64,000 nucleotides of DNA from Symploca sp. SIO2E9 (GCA_010692645.1 JAAHGS010000021.1:1-64000); one strand, 5' to 3'. Shown: positions 54,057 to 62,820, counted from the stretch's first letter. Notes: generated by a model from the letters alone, not told the origin. Made by a program: numbers and translations.

Positions 54057-54926
54057 CTAATAGCTTTCGGCATGGGCTTGGCGTAGGGTTTGGACTTGTT
54101 TACGTCCAAATGTATAAAAAATGGTGACATCGTTCCAAATTCCTTGTTCAGTCTCTAACATCTCTAATTCGACATCAAATTCCACCTTAGCTTGTGCTAA
54201 TTGCTCAGATGAGAGTTTCAACAAGGGATTTGGATACTGTCCTGGTATTGGAGATGACCCATTATCCAACCACATCCCTTTGGCTTTCTCTAAACTGATG
54301 TAGCTACCATCTTGTTCTGTTTGAATATCAATTTCCTCAAAACCTGCTTGTAGCAACAAGTCATAGCACTTCTCTACTGTTCCAGTTGGCTTGCTAAATA
54401 AAAGAGAAACACCATACTTTTCAAGCACCTTCTGTTCTATAACTCCTCCAACAAAAGCAGTGTCTGCAAAGGCATGGAAGCTAAGTAATCCTCCTGGTTT
54501 GAGAAATCGATGCCAAAGTCGCAATGCACCGACTAAGTCAGACATCCAAATTAGTGCAGATGAACAAAAAATGTGATCGAAACTGTTGGCTGGTAAATTC
54601 AAGGCTTCGGCATCTGCAAGCAGAAACTCAATGTTACTCAAACCGAGTGCCTTAGTTTTTCGTTTAGCCTGTGAGAGCATCCCTGGTGATATATCAATCC
54701 CAATCACTTGACCCTCAGTTCCTACAATTTGAGAGGCTTCAATGGCAACCATGCCTGTCCCAGTGGCAAGATCTAAAATTTGCTGTCCAGGGCTAAGTTT
54801 TGCGTATTTAACAAGATGGTGAGCAATTTGCCGATGCCAATCACTGTTATCATAGCTAGAACTCCTCTGATTATATAGATTTGCAATCTGCTGCTTATAG
54901 TCATTGAGTTCTGCTTGGTAATTCAC
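54057..54926 (-). CDS. Class I SAM-dependent methyltransferase
   Basis: This 289-residue enzyme resembles the UbiE/MenG-like group. The SAM motif I is ILDLATGTGMVAIEASQIVG and motif II VIGIDISPGML. IEFLLADAEALNLPANSFDH gives motif III, with SFDHIFCSSALIWMSDLVGA following. An aromatic C-terminal region closes the fold. The substrate is unknown; quinones, lipids or small natural products are all possible. It is convergent with purF and lies on the same strand as the DyP operon with a 50-bp gap, so it could be the last gene of that unit. Confidence 0.88.
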   Translation of the reverse strand: MNYQAELNDYKQQIANLYNQRSSSYDNSDWHRQIAHHLVKYAKLSPGQQILDLATGTGMVAIEASQIVGTEGQVIGIDISPGMLSQAKRKTKALGLSNIEFLLADAEALNLPANSFDHIFCSSALIWMSDLVGALRLWHRFLKPGGLLSFHAFADTAFVGGVIEQKVLEKYGVSLLFSKPTGTVEKCYDLLLQAGFEEIDIQTEQDGSYISLEKAKGMWLDNGSSPIPGQYPNPLLKLSSEQLAQAKVEFDVELEMLETEQGIWNDVTIFYTFGRKQVQTLRQAHAESY

Positions 54927-54978
54927 TTAGCCCTACTCCCAATTAATAACTTCGTTTTTACATAATTGTACAGGTTAC

Positions 54979-56205
54979 TTAAATTGATTTTCCGTTAAAC
55001 AAACTTGCACCGGGATAGGGTTCTAATTTTGGAGGAATTGCATAAAACCCTGCTGAAATCAATGACATTAACTCAATTGCAGGGGGACGCTTCACTTCAC
55101 CCTCTGGCCCACCAAAATTAACTCCCCCCATCCAATCAGGATCGCCAATTATATCACGAACAGCCTTAATTCGACGTTGAAAAGAGATAAAATTGAGTCC
55201 TACAGAAATACCCTTACCTTCCACCCAATCTAGAAATTCATAACCTTGACGAAAAATACGGTTATTTGAGTCTTGACCTGGATTGCCTCGATTTAGATTA
55301 CTACGGTGAATATGTGAGGATTGAATCAAAGAATCAGCAGATCGTGGAGGATTAAGAAAGGAATTTGGTGCATTATTAGGAATACTACCAGTCATTGGAC
55401 ATCCTGAAATTTCTGTTTTAGAGAGGCAATCACCAACTACATCGGCAGAATCAAGAGGACATCCTGTCAACTTATTACGACCCACCAAAATTTCCTGTTC
55501 AATCCGGCTTAATTTCCTCCAAGCCTTTAAATCGACCTCAATTTTAAAGAATGCCATGAAGGTTCCACCTGTCATCCAAGGCTGGTCTAAAAGTTTATAT
55601 TCGATTGCTTTGATTCGCTCCTTAGCAACCATATTGTTAATTCCATCATGGAATTCTATCCAGCTCCGTCTGTCTTCACGATGAAAACCTTGGTAGAACA
55701 CATTGATCGAAAGGGGTAAGTCCTGATCATCAATCAGTTTTTGTACTTCTACAACCGCACGATTGACAGCTAGTTCATTGACAGCGATGAACTGGAAAAC
55801 TAAATCTGATTGAGCAACTTCCGTATTGACATTTTTTCCCCAGTGTAAAGAGCGAAATGGTTGATTCTCTCCTGGAGGTAGTTTTAATCCCAGTTCATAA
55901 GGGCGGTCATCTGGTGAAATCCAATCGTTAGCATGACTGTGGAAATCAAAAATTCGACGACCATAACCAAGCAAAACTGTGAGCTTTCCCGTAGGCACTC
56001 GATAGTCAGGATCCCCTTGCTGTGAAGGCCTTAAGTCACGCACTATACCTTGCTTCAAATCTTGCAACATTCCCCATAACTTTAGTAAAGCATCATGGGC
56101 TTGTGTTCGAGTTGTTTCAGGACTAAAATTGAGAAATACTAAACGCAAGAAATCATCAGGACGTTCCTTGGAACGGAAATAAACTCCTTCTTGAATACTG
56201 TCCAT
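54979..56205 (-). CDS. Dye-decolourising peroxidase (DyP-type)
   Basis: This heme peroxidase uses H2O2 to oxidise phenols, dyes and other electron donors. With the ATG at 56205 the protein is 408 residues. The distal aspartate is D187 in WIEFHDGINNM (the GxxDG region). The proximal heme ligand is H298 in QSSHIHRSN, and the distal arginine is R316 in NNRIFRQGYEF. An insert with paired cysteine-proline motifs (TGCPLDS, SGCPMTG) precedes the heme histidine. An earlier ATG at 56340 overlaps the upstream gene and looks wrong. The start is 7 bp after the stop of the unknown partner gene. No signal peptide is seen. Confidence 0.9.
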   Translation of the reverse strand: MDSIQEGVYFRSKERPDDFLRLVFLNFSPETTRTQAHDALLKLWGMLQDLKQGIVRDLRPSQQGDPDYRVPTGKLTVLLGYGRRIFDFHSHANDWISPDDRPYELGLKLPPGENQPFRSLHWGKNVNTEVAQSDLVFQFIAVNELAVNRAVVEVQKLIDDQDLPLSINVFYQGFHREDRRSWIEFHDGINNMVAKERIKAIEYKLLDQPWMTGGTFMAFFKIEVDLKAWRKLSRIEQEILVGRNKLTGCPLDSADVVGDCLSKTEISGCPMTGSIPNNAPNSFLNPPRSADSLIQSSHIHRSNLNRGNPGQDSNNRIFRQGYEFLDWVEGKGISVGLNFISFQRRIKAVRDIIGDPDWMGGVNFGGPEGEVKRPPAIELMSLISAGFYAIPPKLEPYPGASLFNGKSI

Positions 56206-56212
56206 TTTGTTA

Positions 56213-57481
56213 CTAACCTCCAGTTCTTGTAGCAGTATTGGTAGTTGCAAAAAAGGCTGGAGTTGATTGGGTTTGCTCAAAAAATTCAAACACTTCTTGT
56301 ACGCGGTTACAGGCAAACTCGCTACTACAGTCTGGGACATTACCTACTGATATTTCTCGATCAGGAACCACTACAACCTCTGTACGAGAGGCTTTGGCGT
56401 AAAGTGCGATACTTACCTTGGCAGCAATTTGAGCACCAAAATCTATATTTCCTCCTGTTGTAGAGTCTAAAAGATCGCCAACTACAAAGTTTTGCTCAGG
56501 AGGAACTTCAAAGACTAATCTTTGAGCAAGGGATAAAGTTCGACCACTTTCTGTATCTATAATTTTGGAACCACGGCTAAAACGGAACCAATCTTGAGGA
56601 ATAGGAGTTGCTCCATCAGGTAAAAATATCGTCTCATTAGCAACACTTGCAATATAAAGACCAGGAGGATCCATCAAGGCAATTTTTCGCCGCTGTGCAG
56701 CAAAATTAATTACAGAACCGACAATTGTTGGGTCACTGTCACGGCAATCTTGGGCAGCTTGATCAGTAAAGCGAATAGCTTCGCGCCCAGTCAAAGGAGT
56801 TGTACTACCATTGACTCTTTTAACATAAGGAAAAGCTGCAAAAGCTGCAAGGAATAGAGCAGCACTGAGGGTATTGACACTATTTGCCATAAAGGCGATT
56901 GCTTTAACTCCATTGTTATAGGGGCTAGCAATTTGAGGTGCTCCACCAGCAGGTGGCAACATCATTTGCTTAAAAGCCTCCTCAAGTTGTTCAGGAGAAG
57001 ATGCCAAAGGATTGAGAGTTCCGTATACTTCTTGAAAAGGAGCTGGACCTGACTCTCTAGCAAATTCCCCCAAAATTTGTAAGGTTTTAGCTGGGTAATA
57101 TTTAGCTAAACGCAACCAATACTCTTGAAGTTCGCTTGTCATTTCAACACGAACAATTTTTCCGGCGGCATTACGCACAGTGCGCCATTCTAAATACTCT
57201 TCATGGGCTCCAAACAGACGACCATAGGGTTGGTTATTGAACTGCCAATCAAGCAGACGATTAGTCTTGAGAACACTGCGTAAGCATTCGCGGATGCGTA
57301 CAGGAAAAGCCGCCCAATCAATTACAACAACCCCAGATTCTAAGGATTCGTCGCCATCAGAGACTAGCTGAGTCGTTCCACTCCTATTAATTGCTTGATT
57401 TATCTGCTGTTCAACATAACGATCCCAATCTGCTTGTCCTTCACCACTAAGATCGTTTAGCATTCCCGGTTCCATCACCAT
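56213..57481 (-). CDS. Unknown protein paired with DyP peroxidase
   Basis: I do not recognise a family in this 422-residue protein. It is probably soluble and mainly helical in residues 1-240, with EYLEWRTVRNAAGKIVRVEM and TSELQEYWLRLAKYYPAKTL as the most distinctive stretches and WQFNNQPYGRLFGAHEEYLEW before them. A beta-rich half follows (QRLVFEVPPEQNFVVGD). The short spacing to dyp, 7 bp, makes co-translation and shared function likely. It could be a substrate-binding partner or a second redox protein. An operator-like palindrome lies 139 bp upstream. Confidence 0.6.
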   Translation of the reverse strand: MVMEPGMLNDLSGEGQADWDRYVEQQINQAINRSGTTQLVSDGDESLESGVVVIDWAAFPVRIRECLRSVLKTNRLLDWQFNNQPYGRLFGAHEEYLEWRTVRNAAGKIVRVEMTSELQEYWLRLAKYYPAKTLQILGEFARESGPAPFQEVYGTLNPLASSPEQLEEAFKQMMLPPAGGAPQIASPYNNGVKAIAFMANSVNTLSAALFLAAFAAFPYVKRVNGSTTPLTGREAIRFTDQAAQDCRDSDPTIVGSVINFAAQRRKIALMDPPGLYIASVANETIFLPDGATPIPQDWFRFSRGSKIIDTESGRTLSLAQRLVFEVPPEQNFVVGDLLDSTTGGNIDFGAQIAAKVSIALYAKASRTEVVVVPDREISVGNVPDCSSEFACNRVQEVFEFFEQTQSTPAFFATTNTATRTGG

Positions 57482-57619
57482 AATTGAGTCCCCTGATTAA
57501 AACATTAATAGAAATTATGCAGCTGACTATGACCTGTCTGCAAACTACAAAATAGGCCGTGGGTAAGCTGCTAATTATTACTCAGAATTACGTCTTAATT
57601 TTTTATGCAAAAGCAGGTT

Positions 57620-57642
57620 TGTTGTAAAAATTATTTACAACA
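57620..57642 (-). promoter_or_regulatory. Operator-like palindrome of the DyP operon
   Basis: Perfect 9-bp arms (TGTTGTAAA and TTTACAACA) around a 5-bp centre make a 23-bp palindrome. On the minus strand a -35-like TTTACA within it is followed by 17 nt and TAAAAA, giving a promoter that reads into the gene pair. A repressor of the Fur/PerR or TetR size class would fit. Confidence 0.55.
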
Positions 57643-57718
57643 CCGCTCGGTTAACCGCTGCATAATTGTGCGTTTCACTTACTCTCTGGGGAGGTGATGT
57701 CCGGATTTGTCAAGTTTT

Positions 57719-58384
57719 CTAGGAGTTTCTAGGAGCAGTTTCTCCAAGATACTTTTTCAAGTAGGGCGAAAAAACCTCATAAATTAGAGTCAGGGGCTTA
57801 CCATGATGCCAAAATAGATAATAGCGACCCCAAAAAGGCCCTTTCTCACCAAAACCAGACTCCAATACCGCTGACTTACCGTAATAAATTCCCTGAATAT
57901 CGCGGTATAACTCACTCCGCAGGCGAGCCAGACTTGCCCAAATTGGTAGATTACGATTCTGCAAATATTCATCTACATAGTTAGCATCCCACCAGGAAGC
58001 AGCATAGGCAAGTCGCTGCCCAGAGGCAGTGCGTAGCCACACTTGTCGCCGCAGCCTTGGACCTGGTACAGCTTGGATAGGCTTCGGGGCACCATCATCG
58101 CTCATCCCAATCTCAGACATATCGATTAAATCAACTTCCGTCGGTTCAGTCGTGAGTAGTTGCAGATGACGAGTGGGAGAACCATCTCCCAAAAGCAGGA
58201 TTTGCCAAGCCGGTGCCAACATACTATGGGGCAATCCTTGTTGAACAGTTTCTTCTCCACCCTCCCAGATGGGGCTGAGAGCGTACCAGGTAGTTGCCGG
58301 AGTGGCGCTGTCTAGAGTTTTCAACGTTGGAGAGCTTAGTCGTTTACAAAACTTAACTTTTATATTTAAGGTATCATAATCCAT
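57719..58384 (-). CDS. Chorismate lyase-like protein (DUF98)
   Basis: Cyanobacterial chorismate pyruvate-lyase makes 4-hydroxybenzoate, the head-group precursor of plastoquinone. The 221-residue protein has the DUF98/UbiC-like blocks WQILLLGDGSPTRHLQLLT and VPGPRLRRQVWLRTASGQRL with basic residues, then ASWWDANYVDEYLQNRNLPI and a C-terminal GPFWGRYYLFWHHGKPLTLI. This fits the cyanobacterial UbiC group rather than E. coli UbiC. The length is normal. Family D/E/B repeats and the palindrome of the DyP operon flank the gene. No other quinone-biosynthesis genes are adjacent. Confidence 0.85.
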   Translation of the reverse strand: MDYDTLNIKVKFCKRLSSPTLKTLDSATPATTWYALSPIWEGGEETVQQGLPHSMLAPAWQILLLGDGSPTRHLQLLTTEPTEVDLIDMSEIGMSDDGAPKPIQAVPGPRLRRQVWLRTASGQRLAYAASWWDANYVDEYLQNRNLPIWASLARLRSELYRDIQGIYYGKSAVLESGFGEKGPFWGRYYLFWHHGKPLTLIYEVFSPYLKKYLGETAPRNS

Positions 58385-58408
58385 TTATACCTAAATCGCC
58401 TTGGTTAG

Positions 58409-58514
58409 TATAGCAGGAGGCAGGAGGCTTCAGGGCCCGATGCTGGAGGAAAAGCCAAGTTCTATCTGAGTTTGGGACTTTTTTAATGTCTTAACCACCT
58501 TGGCGATTGCTATA
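58409..58514 (-). mobile_element. Element B, copy 2
   Basis: This 106-bp sequence, in reverse orientation, matches the copy at 16121-16226 with only a few base differences. Its ends are tatagca and tgctata. It sits between the chorismate lyase and HlyD genes. Its isolation here shows B moves independently of A. Confidence 0.8.
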
Positions 58515-58555
58515 ACTCAAAAAAGTATTTGTAACAAACATTCAGGTAATCGATA

Positions 58556-59887
58556 TCACCTCGCTGCAACACGCCTGCTATCCTCAATCTCTTCTGTCGG
58601 ATGGAGTATTACTACTTCACCTGCTTCAAGTCCCTGCTGAATCACTGCTTCAAAATCACTGCGCTTACTAATCTCAACCTGGCGTTTTTTAGCTCTGCCA
58701 TCCTCCACCACAAACACACACCAAGCTTGTTGACAGCGGAAAAGCGAACTTAAAGGCACTATTAGCAGTTCATGCCCTTCCCAAACCACAATCCGCCCCT
58801 CGATACGGTAGCCATCCCCTAGGGGAACAGGTGAATTAACAAACTCAGCAATCACATTAACGCGCTGCTCTTCTACACCAAGGGCAGAAATTTCGGTAAA
58901 AGCAGAGGGTTCAATATACCGCACCTTAGCCTCAAGGGTTTGCTCACCACCCCAGTGTTCAATCAGCATCTTTGTCCCTGGTTTCACTTTTACAGCATCT
59001 GTCGAGAGCAGATCAACTACCACCTCTACTTCTTCAGGATTGCCCAACTCTAATAGAGGAGTTCCCGCTTCCACATGTCGAGCACTCTCCTGCAGCACTC
59101 GCAGAACCTCTCCATCAACAGGGGATTTGATCTCAGTACGAGCAGCATCATCAGCAAGTCTAGCAAGTTCGGCTTCGGCACTAGCAATGCGGGCATCGTA
59201 AACATCTAGCATGTAGTCAGGATCCCTTTGTTCAGCGCGAAGGATAGAGAGTTCTTCTCTGGCAGCTGCTACTTCTGCTGCCGTACTCTCAGCCTCCCGT
59301 TGCTCTACCTCCAAATCTCTAGCACGGGTAACTTCTAACAACTGTGCGCTTTCCAATTCTTGACGGGAAATAGCACCATCTGCCGCTAACCTCTGAGCAC
59401 GCCGATGATCACGCTTTGACTGTTCAAGGGACGCCTGAACTTGCTCAACCTTTGCCTGGGCTTCGCGCTGCTTTGCCTGTGCTGCCCTAATCCGTGCTTG
59501 AGCTTGCAATAAAGCCTCCTGTTTTGGTCGCTGGGTTACTACTCCTGCTCGTTGTGCCTGCCATTCTCTCAGTTTGGCTTGAACTTCCCTAACTTGGGAA
59601 TTTAGGGGCAGAGGATCAATGCGAGCGATGATCAAACCCTGCTTGACTTTATCGCCTTCATCAAGATCGATTCTATTTAACCTACCAGCCACAGGTGTTG
59701 AAACTATAAAGCGGGAGCGGATGCGTGTTTTCCCCTCTTCATCAATAGTTACAAGCAAAGTACCACGCTTAGCTACTCCCAAGTCCACCTGGATCGGGGA
59801 AGGACGAAAGGCTAAAATCATTAAGGCGATCGCACCTAGTCCAGCCATAAGGTAAGTTAGCAGCCGAGGTAAATATTTCATCAGCAT
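58556..59887 (-). CDS. HlyD/RND-type periplasmic adaptor protein
   Basis: This membrane fusion protein links an inner-membrane exporter to an outer-membrane channel. The 443-residue protein has an N-terminal anchor (residues 6-27, RLLTYLMAGLGAIALMILAF), a biotinyl-lipoyl half (IVSTPVAGRLNRIDLDEGDK), then a long Gln/Ala/Glu coiled coil (residues 90-220). The second lipoyl half is EIKSPVDGEVLRVLQE, and a beta-barrel domain follows. No transporter or TolC gene adjoins; ccmK is upstream on the same strand by 138 bp. The cargo is unknown. Confidence 0.88.
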   Translation of the reverse strand: MLMKYLPRLLTYLMAGLGAIALMILAFRPSPIQVDLGVAKRGTLLVTIDEEGKTRIRSRFIVSTPVAGRLNRIDLDEGDKVKQGLIIARIDPLPLNSQVREVQAKLREWQAQRAGVVTQRPKQEALLQAQARIRAAQAKQREAQAKVEQVQASLEQSKRDHRRAQRLAADGAISRQELESAQLLEVTRARDLEVEQREAESTAAEVAAAREELSILRAEQRDPDYMLDVYDARIASAEAELARLADDAARTEIKSPVDGEVLRVLQESARHVEAGTPLLELGNPEEVEVVVDLLSTDAVKVKPGTKMLIEHWGGEQTLEAKVRYIEPSAFTEISALGVEEQRVNVIAEFVNSPVPLGDGYRIEGRIVVWEGHELLIVPLSSLFRCQQAWCVFVVEDGRAKKRQVEISKRSDFEAVIQQGLEAGEVVILHPTEEIEDSRRVAAR

Positions 59888-60025
59888 TCCAGGAAGGCAA
59901 CAATTCTCAACAATTAGGGCTTTGCCAATTCCATAATTCTTGAAAATAGTCCAATAAAGCTGGAGATCAAATCCCTCTAATTACCTATCATAAGCTGTCA
60001 TATTGTATTTTTTGGAAGTCCCTAA

Positions 60026-60337
60026 CTAAAAAGTTCGGAACCCTTCAGATTGCTCTGTGTAATCGATGGGTAAAACAGTTTCGACGTTTTCGTTGGGATT
60101 GGGAATGATGTAGTGTGAGGTTAACTGTGCACCGTAAGTTTTCCCTACAGCTTCTATTCCCGCTGCTACAGCAACTGTTACCTCAGATATCTTGCCTCGA
60201 ACAGTGACCATAAAGCGACCACTTTCATTTCTACCATAATCGGCTAGCGTGACTTCGCCAGCTTTGACCATGGCGTCTGCTGCTGCTAATACACCTGGAA
60301 AACCCAAAGTTTCAACTACTCCAACCGCCGCTGGCAT
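60026..60337 (-). CDS. ccmK: Carboxysome shell protein CcmK paralogue
   Basis: This single BMC-domain protein of 103 residues forms hexamers in the beta-carboxysome shell. The sequence MPAAVGVVETLGFPGVLAAA and the end SHYIIPNPNENVETVLPIDY are typical, closest by eye to the CcmK3/CcmK4-like minor paralogues. The pore-lining loop reads DYGRNESGRF where CcmK2 has YEKIGSGRV: K36 becomes Arg and two bulky or charged residues (N, E) appear in the pore. It stands away from a ccmKLMN operon, as satellite ccmK genes do. It may tune shell permeability as a hetero-oligomer. Confidence 0.9.
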   Translation of the reverse strand: MPAAVGVVETLGFPGVLAAADAMVKAGEVTLADYGRNESGRFMVTVRGKISEVTVAVAAGIEAVGKTYGAQLTSHYIIPNPNENVETVLPIDYTEQSEGFRTF

Positions 60338-60449
60338 GGCTAATATCCTGAGTAAACAAAATTACCGATTATGATTATACAATCCTTAGCTCTAGATATT
60401 GAAGAATACTTTGCCGTTCATGGTTAATGGTTAATGGCAATCAACAGTG

Positions 60450-60552
60450 GGTGAGCGAAAAAAAGAGTGGGGAAATAATTAAGCAGACGCTCCAGACGCT
60501 CCAGAAGCGGAGACGCGGAGAAATCAAATCCCACGCAAAATTTCGTTCACCC
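60450..60552 (-). mobile_element. Short element, family C, with perfect 10-bp target duplication
   Basis: This 103-bp element is bounded by ggtgagcgaaaa and ttttcgttcaccc and flanked by identical atcaacagtg direct repeats at 60440-60449 and 60553-60562. The surrounding sequence is repeat family E, so C inserted into E. Internal gcgtctccg and cagacgct units match other C copies in reverse. The duplication is good evidence of transposition. Confidence 0.8.
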
Positions 60553-60666
60553 ATCAACAGTGAACTATGAACAATCAACAAAGTTCAGGTACTCTCTTTC
60601 CCTAAAACCACAAGGCTTGCGCGTTCCTTAACTCCTTATACTCTACACCCTCTTTTAAACCTATCC

Positions 60667-60696
60667 TCATTTTTGCATGAAGAATGGCAAAAATGA
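60667..60696 (+). promoter_or_regulatory. Palindrome upstream of mntC
   Basis: Perfect 10-bp arms TCATTTTTGC and GCAAAAATGA surround a 10-bp centre, extended by cctat/atagg outside. It lies about 105 bp before the mntC ATG. It is a candidate operator for manganese control (ManR in other cyanobacteria is the known regulator; its site is not assumed here). Confidence 0.5.
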
Positions 60697-60801
60697 CCGA
60701 AAATAGGCTGAATCGAGCTACCTGAAAACTTTTTGTCCGTAACTCAAATTTGCTGCCATAATAAAATATGAAAAGAAAATGAGAACCGTTGGTAATCAAT
60801 A

Positions 60802-61776
60802 ATGAGAGTGATCGCTCAGCAGGAAAGCAAGGCAGGCAAATGGCAGATTGCAGTTGGGGTGTTGCTGTTACTATGGCTAAGTGGCTGCTCTCAACCAGTG
60901 GTGAATGGTTCATCATCACAACAATCATTTAACCAGGGAGAACAAAGCCAAAACACAGAAGGCAAAAAAGTTGTCTTGACAACCTTCACAGTCCTTGCAG
61001 ATATGGTTCGTAACGTTGCCGGGGACAAAGTGAATGTCGAGTCTCTAACCAAAATTGGGGCAGAAATACATGGTTATGAACCAACCCCTAGCGATTTGGT
61101 TAGGGCACAACAAGCTGATCTAATTATGGATAATGGCTTTGGACTAGAACGCTGGGCAAAGAAATTCTATAGCAATCTTAAGGATATTCCTCATGTCACT
61201 CTCAGCAAGGGTATCGATCCCATTTTGATTTCTGAGGATGCTTATGCTGGTAAACCTAATCCCCATGCCTGGATGTCACCTCAAAATGCTTTAGTCTATG
61301 TAGAAAATATCCGCCAAGCTCTAGTTGAACTTGACCCAAAGCATGCACCAACCTACAATGCCAATGCTAAAGTCTACAGCTCAAAGATTCAAAATCTAGA
61401 CCAGAAGTTGCGCCAGGAAATCTCAGCACTTCCTTCAAACCAACGCTATATGGTTACCTGTGAAGGAGCATTTTCTTATTTGACCCAAGATTACGCTCTC
61501 AAGGAAGTATATATCTGGGCTGTTAATTCTGAGCGACAAGCTACTCCTAAACAAGTTGAAAAAGTAATTAATACAGTCAAAACTAATAATATTCCTGTAA
61601 TCTTTTGTGAAAGTACGGTCAGCAATAAAGCTCAAAAGGAAGTTGCCAAGGCATCTGGAGCAAAGTTTGGTGGTGTTTTCTATGTCGATTCTCTATCTCA
61701 AACTGATGGACCTGTACCCAGTTATCTAGACTTAATGGAATACAACACTAAAACTCTGATTAAGGGTTTTAAATGA
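60802..61776 (+). CDS. mntC: Manganese ABC transporter, substrate-binding lipoprotein
   Basis: MntC binds Mn2+ in the periplasm and hands it to MntAB; this supplies the water-oxidising complex. The 324-residue protein has a signal ending in lipobox LSGC (C29). Ligands H90, H155, E221 and D296 are each one residue from the H89/H154/E220/D295 set of Synechocystis MntC as I recall it. Cysteines C220 and C269 correspond to its redox disulfide. Key blocks are GAEIHGYEPTPSDLVRA and KPNPHAWMSPQNALVYVENI. It heads the mntCAB operon in the usual order. Confidence 0.95.
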   Translation: MRVIAQQESKAGKWQIAVGVLLLLWLSGCSQPVVNGSSSQQSFNQGEQSQNTEGKKVVLTTFTVLADMVRNVAGDKVNVESLTKIGAEIHGYEPTPSDLVRAQQADLIMDNGFGLERWAKKFYSNLKDIPHVTLSKGIDPILISEDAYAGKPNPHAWMSPQNALVYVENIRQALVELDPKHAPTYNANAKVYSSKIQNLDQKLRQEISALPSNQRYMVTCEGAFSYLTQDYALKEVYIWAVNSERQATPKQVEKVINTVKTNNIPVIFCESTVSNKAQKEVAKASGAKFGGVFYVDSLSQTDGPVPSYLDLMEYNTKTLIKGFK

Positions 61777-61923
61777 TCAAGTATTTATAAATGATTTAGC
61801 TTAAAAATAAACTAAATCATTTATCTAATACCAATCTTGAAAATAACTGGAAACTGAGATCATATAAACAACAGTGTTGATTGCCAATATTGCAATTACT
61901 AATATTGAGTATTTGACTTTACT

Positions 61924-62676
61924 TTGAGAATAATTACTATGTCCCCCATCAGTATTCAAGTAGAAAATGTCACAGTTTCCTACAACAAAAAAATTGCCCT
62001 CTATGGTGCCAACTTAAAACTTTACCCTGGTTCAATTGGTGGGTTAGTGGGGATGAATGGTAGCGGCAAATCAACTCTGTTTAAGGCAATTATGGGTTTT
62101 GTTAAACCTAAAACAGGGCGAGTACTGATCAATGGTATGCCAATTAAAAAGGTGCAAAAACATAATCTTGTAGCTTATGTTCCCCAAACAGAGGAAGTGG
62201 ATTGGAATTTTCCCGTAAATGTTTGGGATGTAGTGATGATGGGTCGCTACGGCTACATGAATATTCTCAGGATTCCTAGTAAAACTGACCGTAAAATCGT
62301 AGCAGAAAGTCTCAATCGTGTCCAAATGAAAGAATTTCAAAATCGGCAGATTGGTGAACTTTCAGGTGGACAAAAAAAACGGGCTTTCCTTGCTCGTGCT
62401 CTAGCCCAAAAAGGACAGGTTATTTTGCTAGATGAACCTTTCACAGGGGTAGATATCAAAACAGAAAGAACGATTATTGACCTTTTGGTCGAATTGCGAG
62501 AATTGGGTCACACAATCTTGATTTCCACCCATGATCTTGACTCTGTTTCTACATTTTGTGACCAAGTAATACTAGTCAACCGTACTGTTTTAGCCTACGG
62601 TCCTACTGCTGAAGTATTTACCCAAGAAAATCTTAATCGTACCTTCGGTGGTACAATACCAAAGGTCTTATTCTAA
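61924..62676 (+). CDS. mntA: Manganese ABC transporter, ATP-binding protein
   Basis: This is the ATPase of the Mn transporter. The 250-residue protein has Walker [13 protein letters not shown]-loop [19 protein letters not shown], signature [17 protein letters not shown] and Walker [18 protein letters not shown], followed by the H-loop STHDLDSV. The block [20 protein letters not shown] is typical of Mn/Zn transport ATPases. It lies 147 bp after mntC and 63 bp before mntB. The spacing to mntB is now filled by element A, which may affect MntB translation. Confidence 0.95.
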   Translation: MRIITMSPISIQVENVTVSYNKKIALYGANLKLYPGSIGGLVGMNGSGKSTLFKAIMGFVKPKTGRVLINGMPIKKVQKHNLVAYVPQTEEVDWNFPVNVWDVVMMGRYGYMNILRIPSKTDRKIVAESLNRVQMKEFQNRQIGELSGGQKKRAFLARALAQKGQVILLDEPFTGVDIKTERTIIDLLVELRELGHTILISTHDLDSVSTFCDQVILVNRTVLAYGPTAEVFTQENLNRTFGGTIPKVLF

Positions 62677-62695
62677 CTGAGAATCTATGGAAATT

Positions 62696-62820
62696 AAGCT
62701 GTTACGCATTTAAATCATATATTTATTCGATATTATTTAATGGCCAAAACTCTTGTTCCTTCTGCCTCCTGCCTCCTGCCTTCTGTCTTGCTGTTGTGCA
62801 TTTTTAATGCACAACAGCTT
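62696..62820. mobile_element. Element A, copy 2, overlapping the start of mntB
   Basis: Uninterrupted 125-bp copy with ends aagctgttacgcatt and aatgcacaacagctt and the 13-bp-arm hairpin at 62790-62818. The last 81 bp encode residues 1-27 of the MntB reading frame. Compared with the copy at 16083, it lacks element B. Confidence 0.8.
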
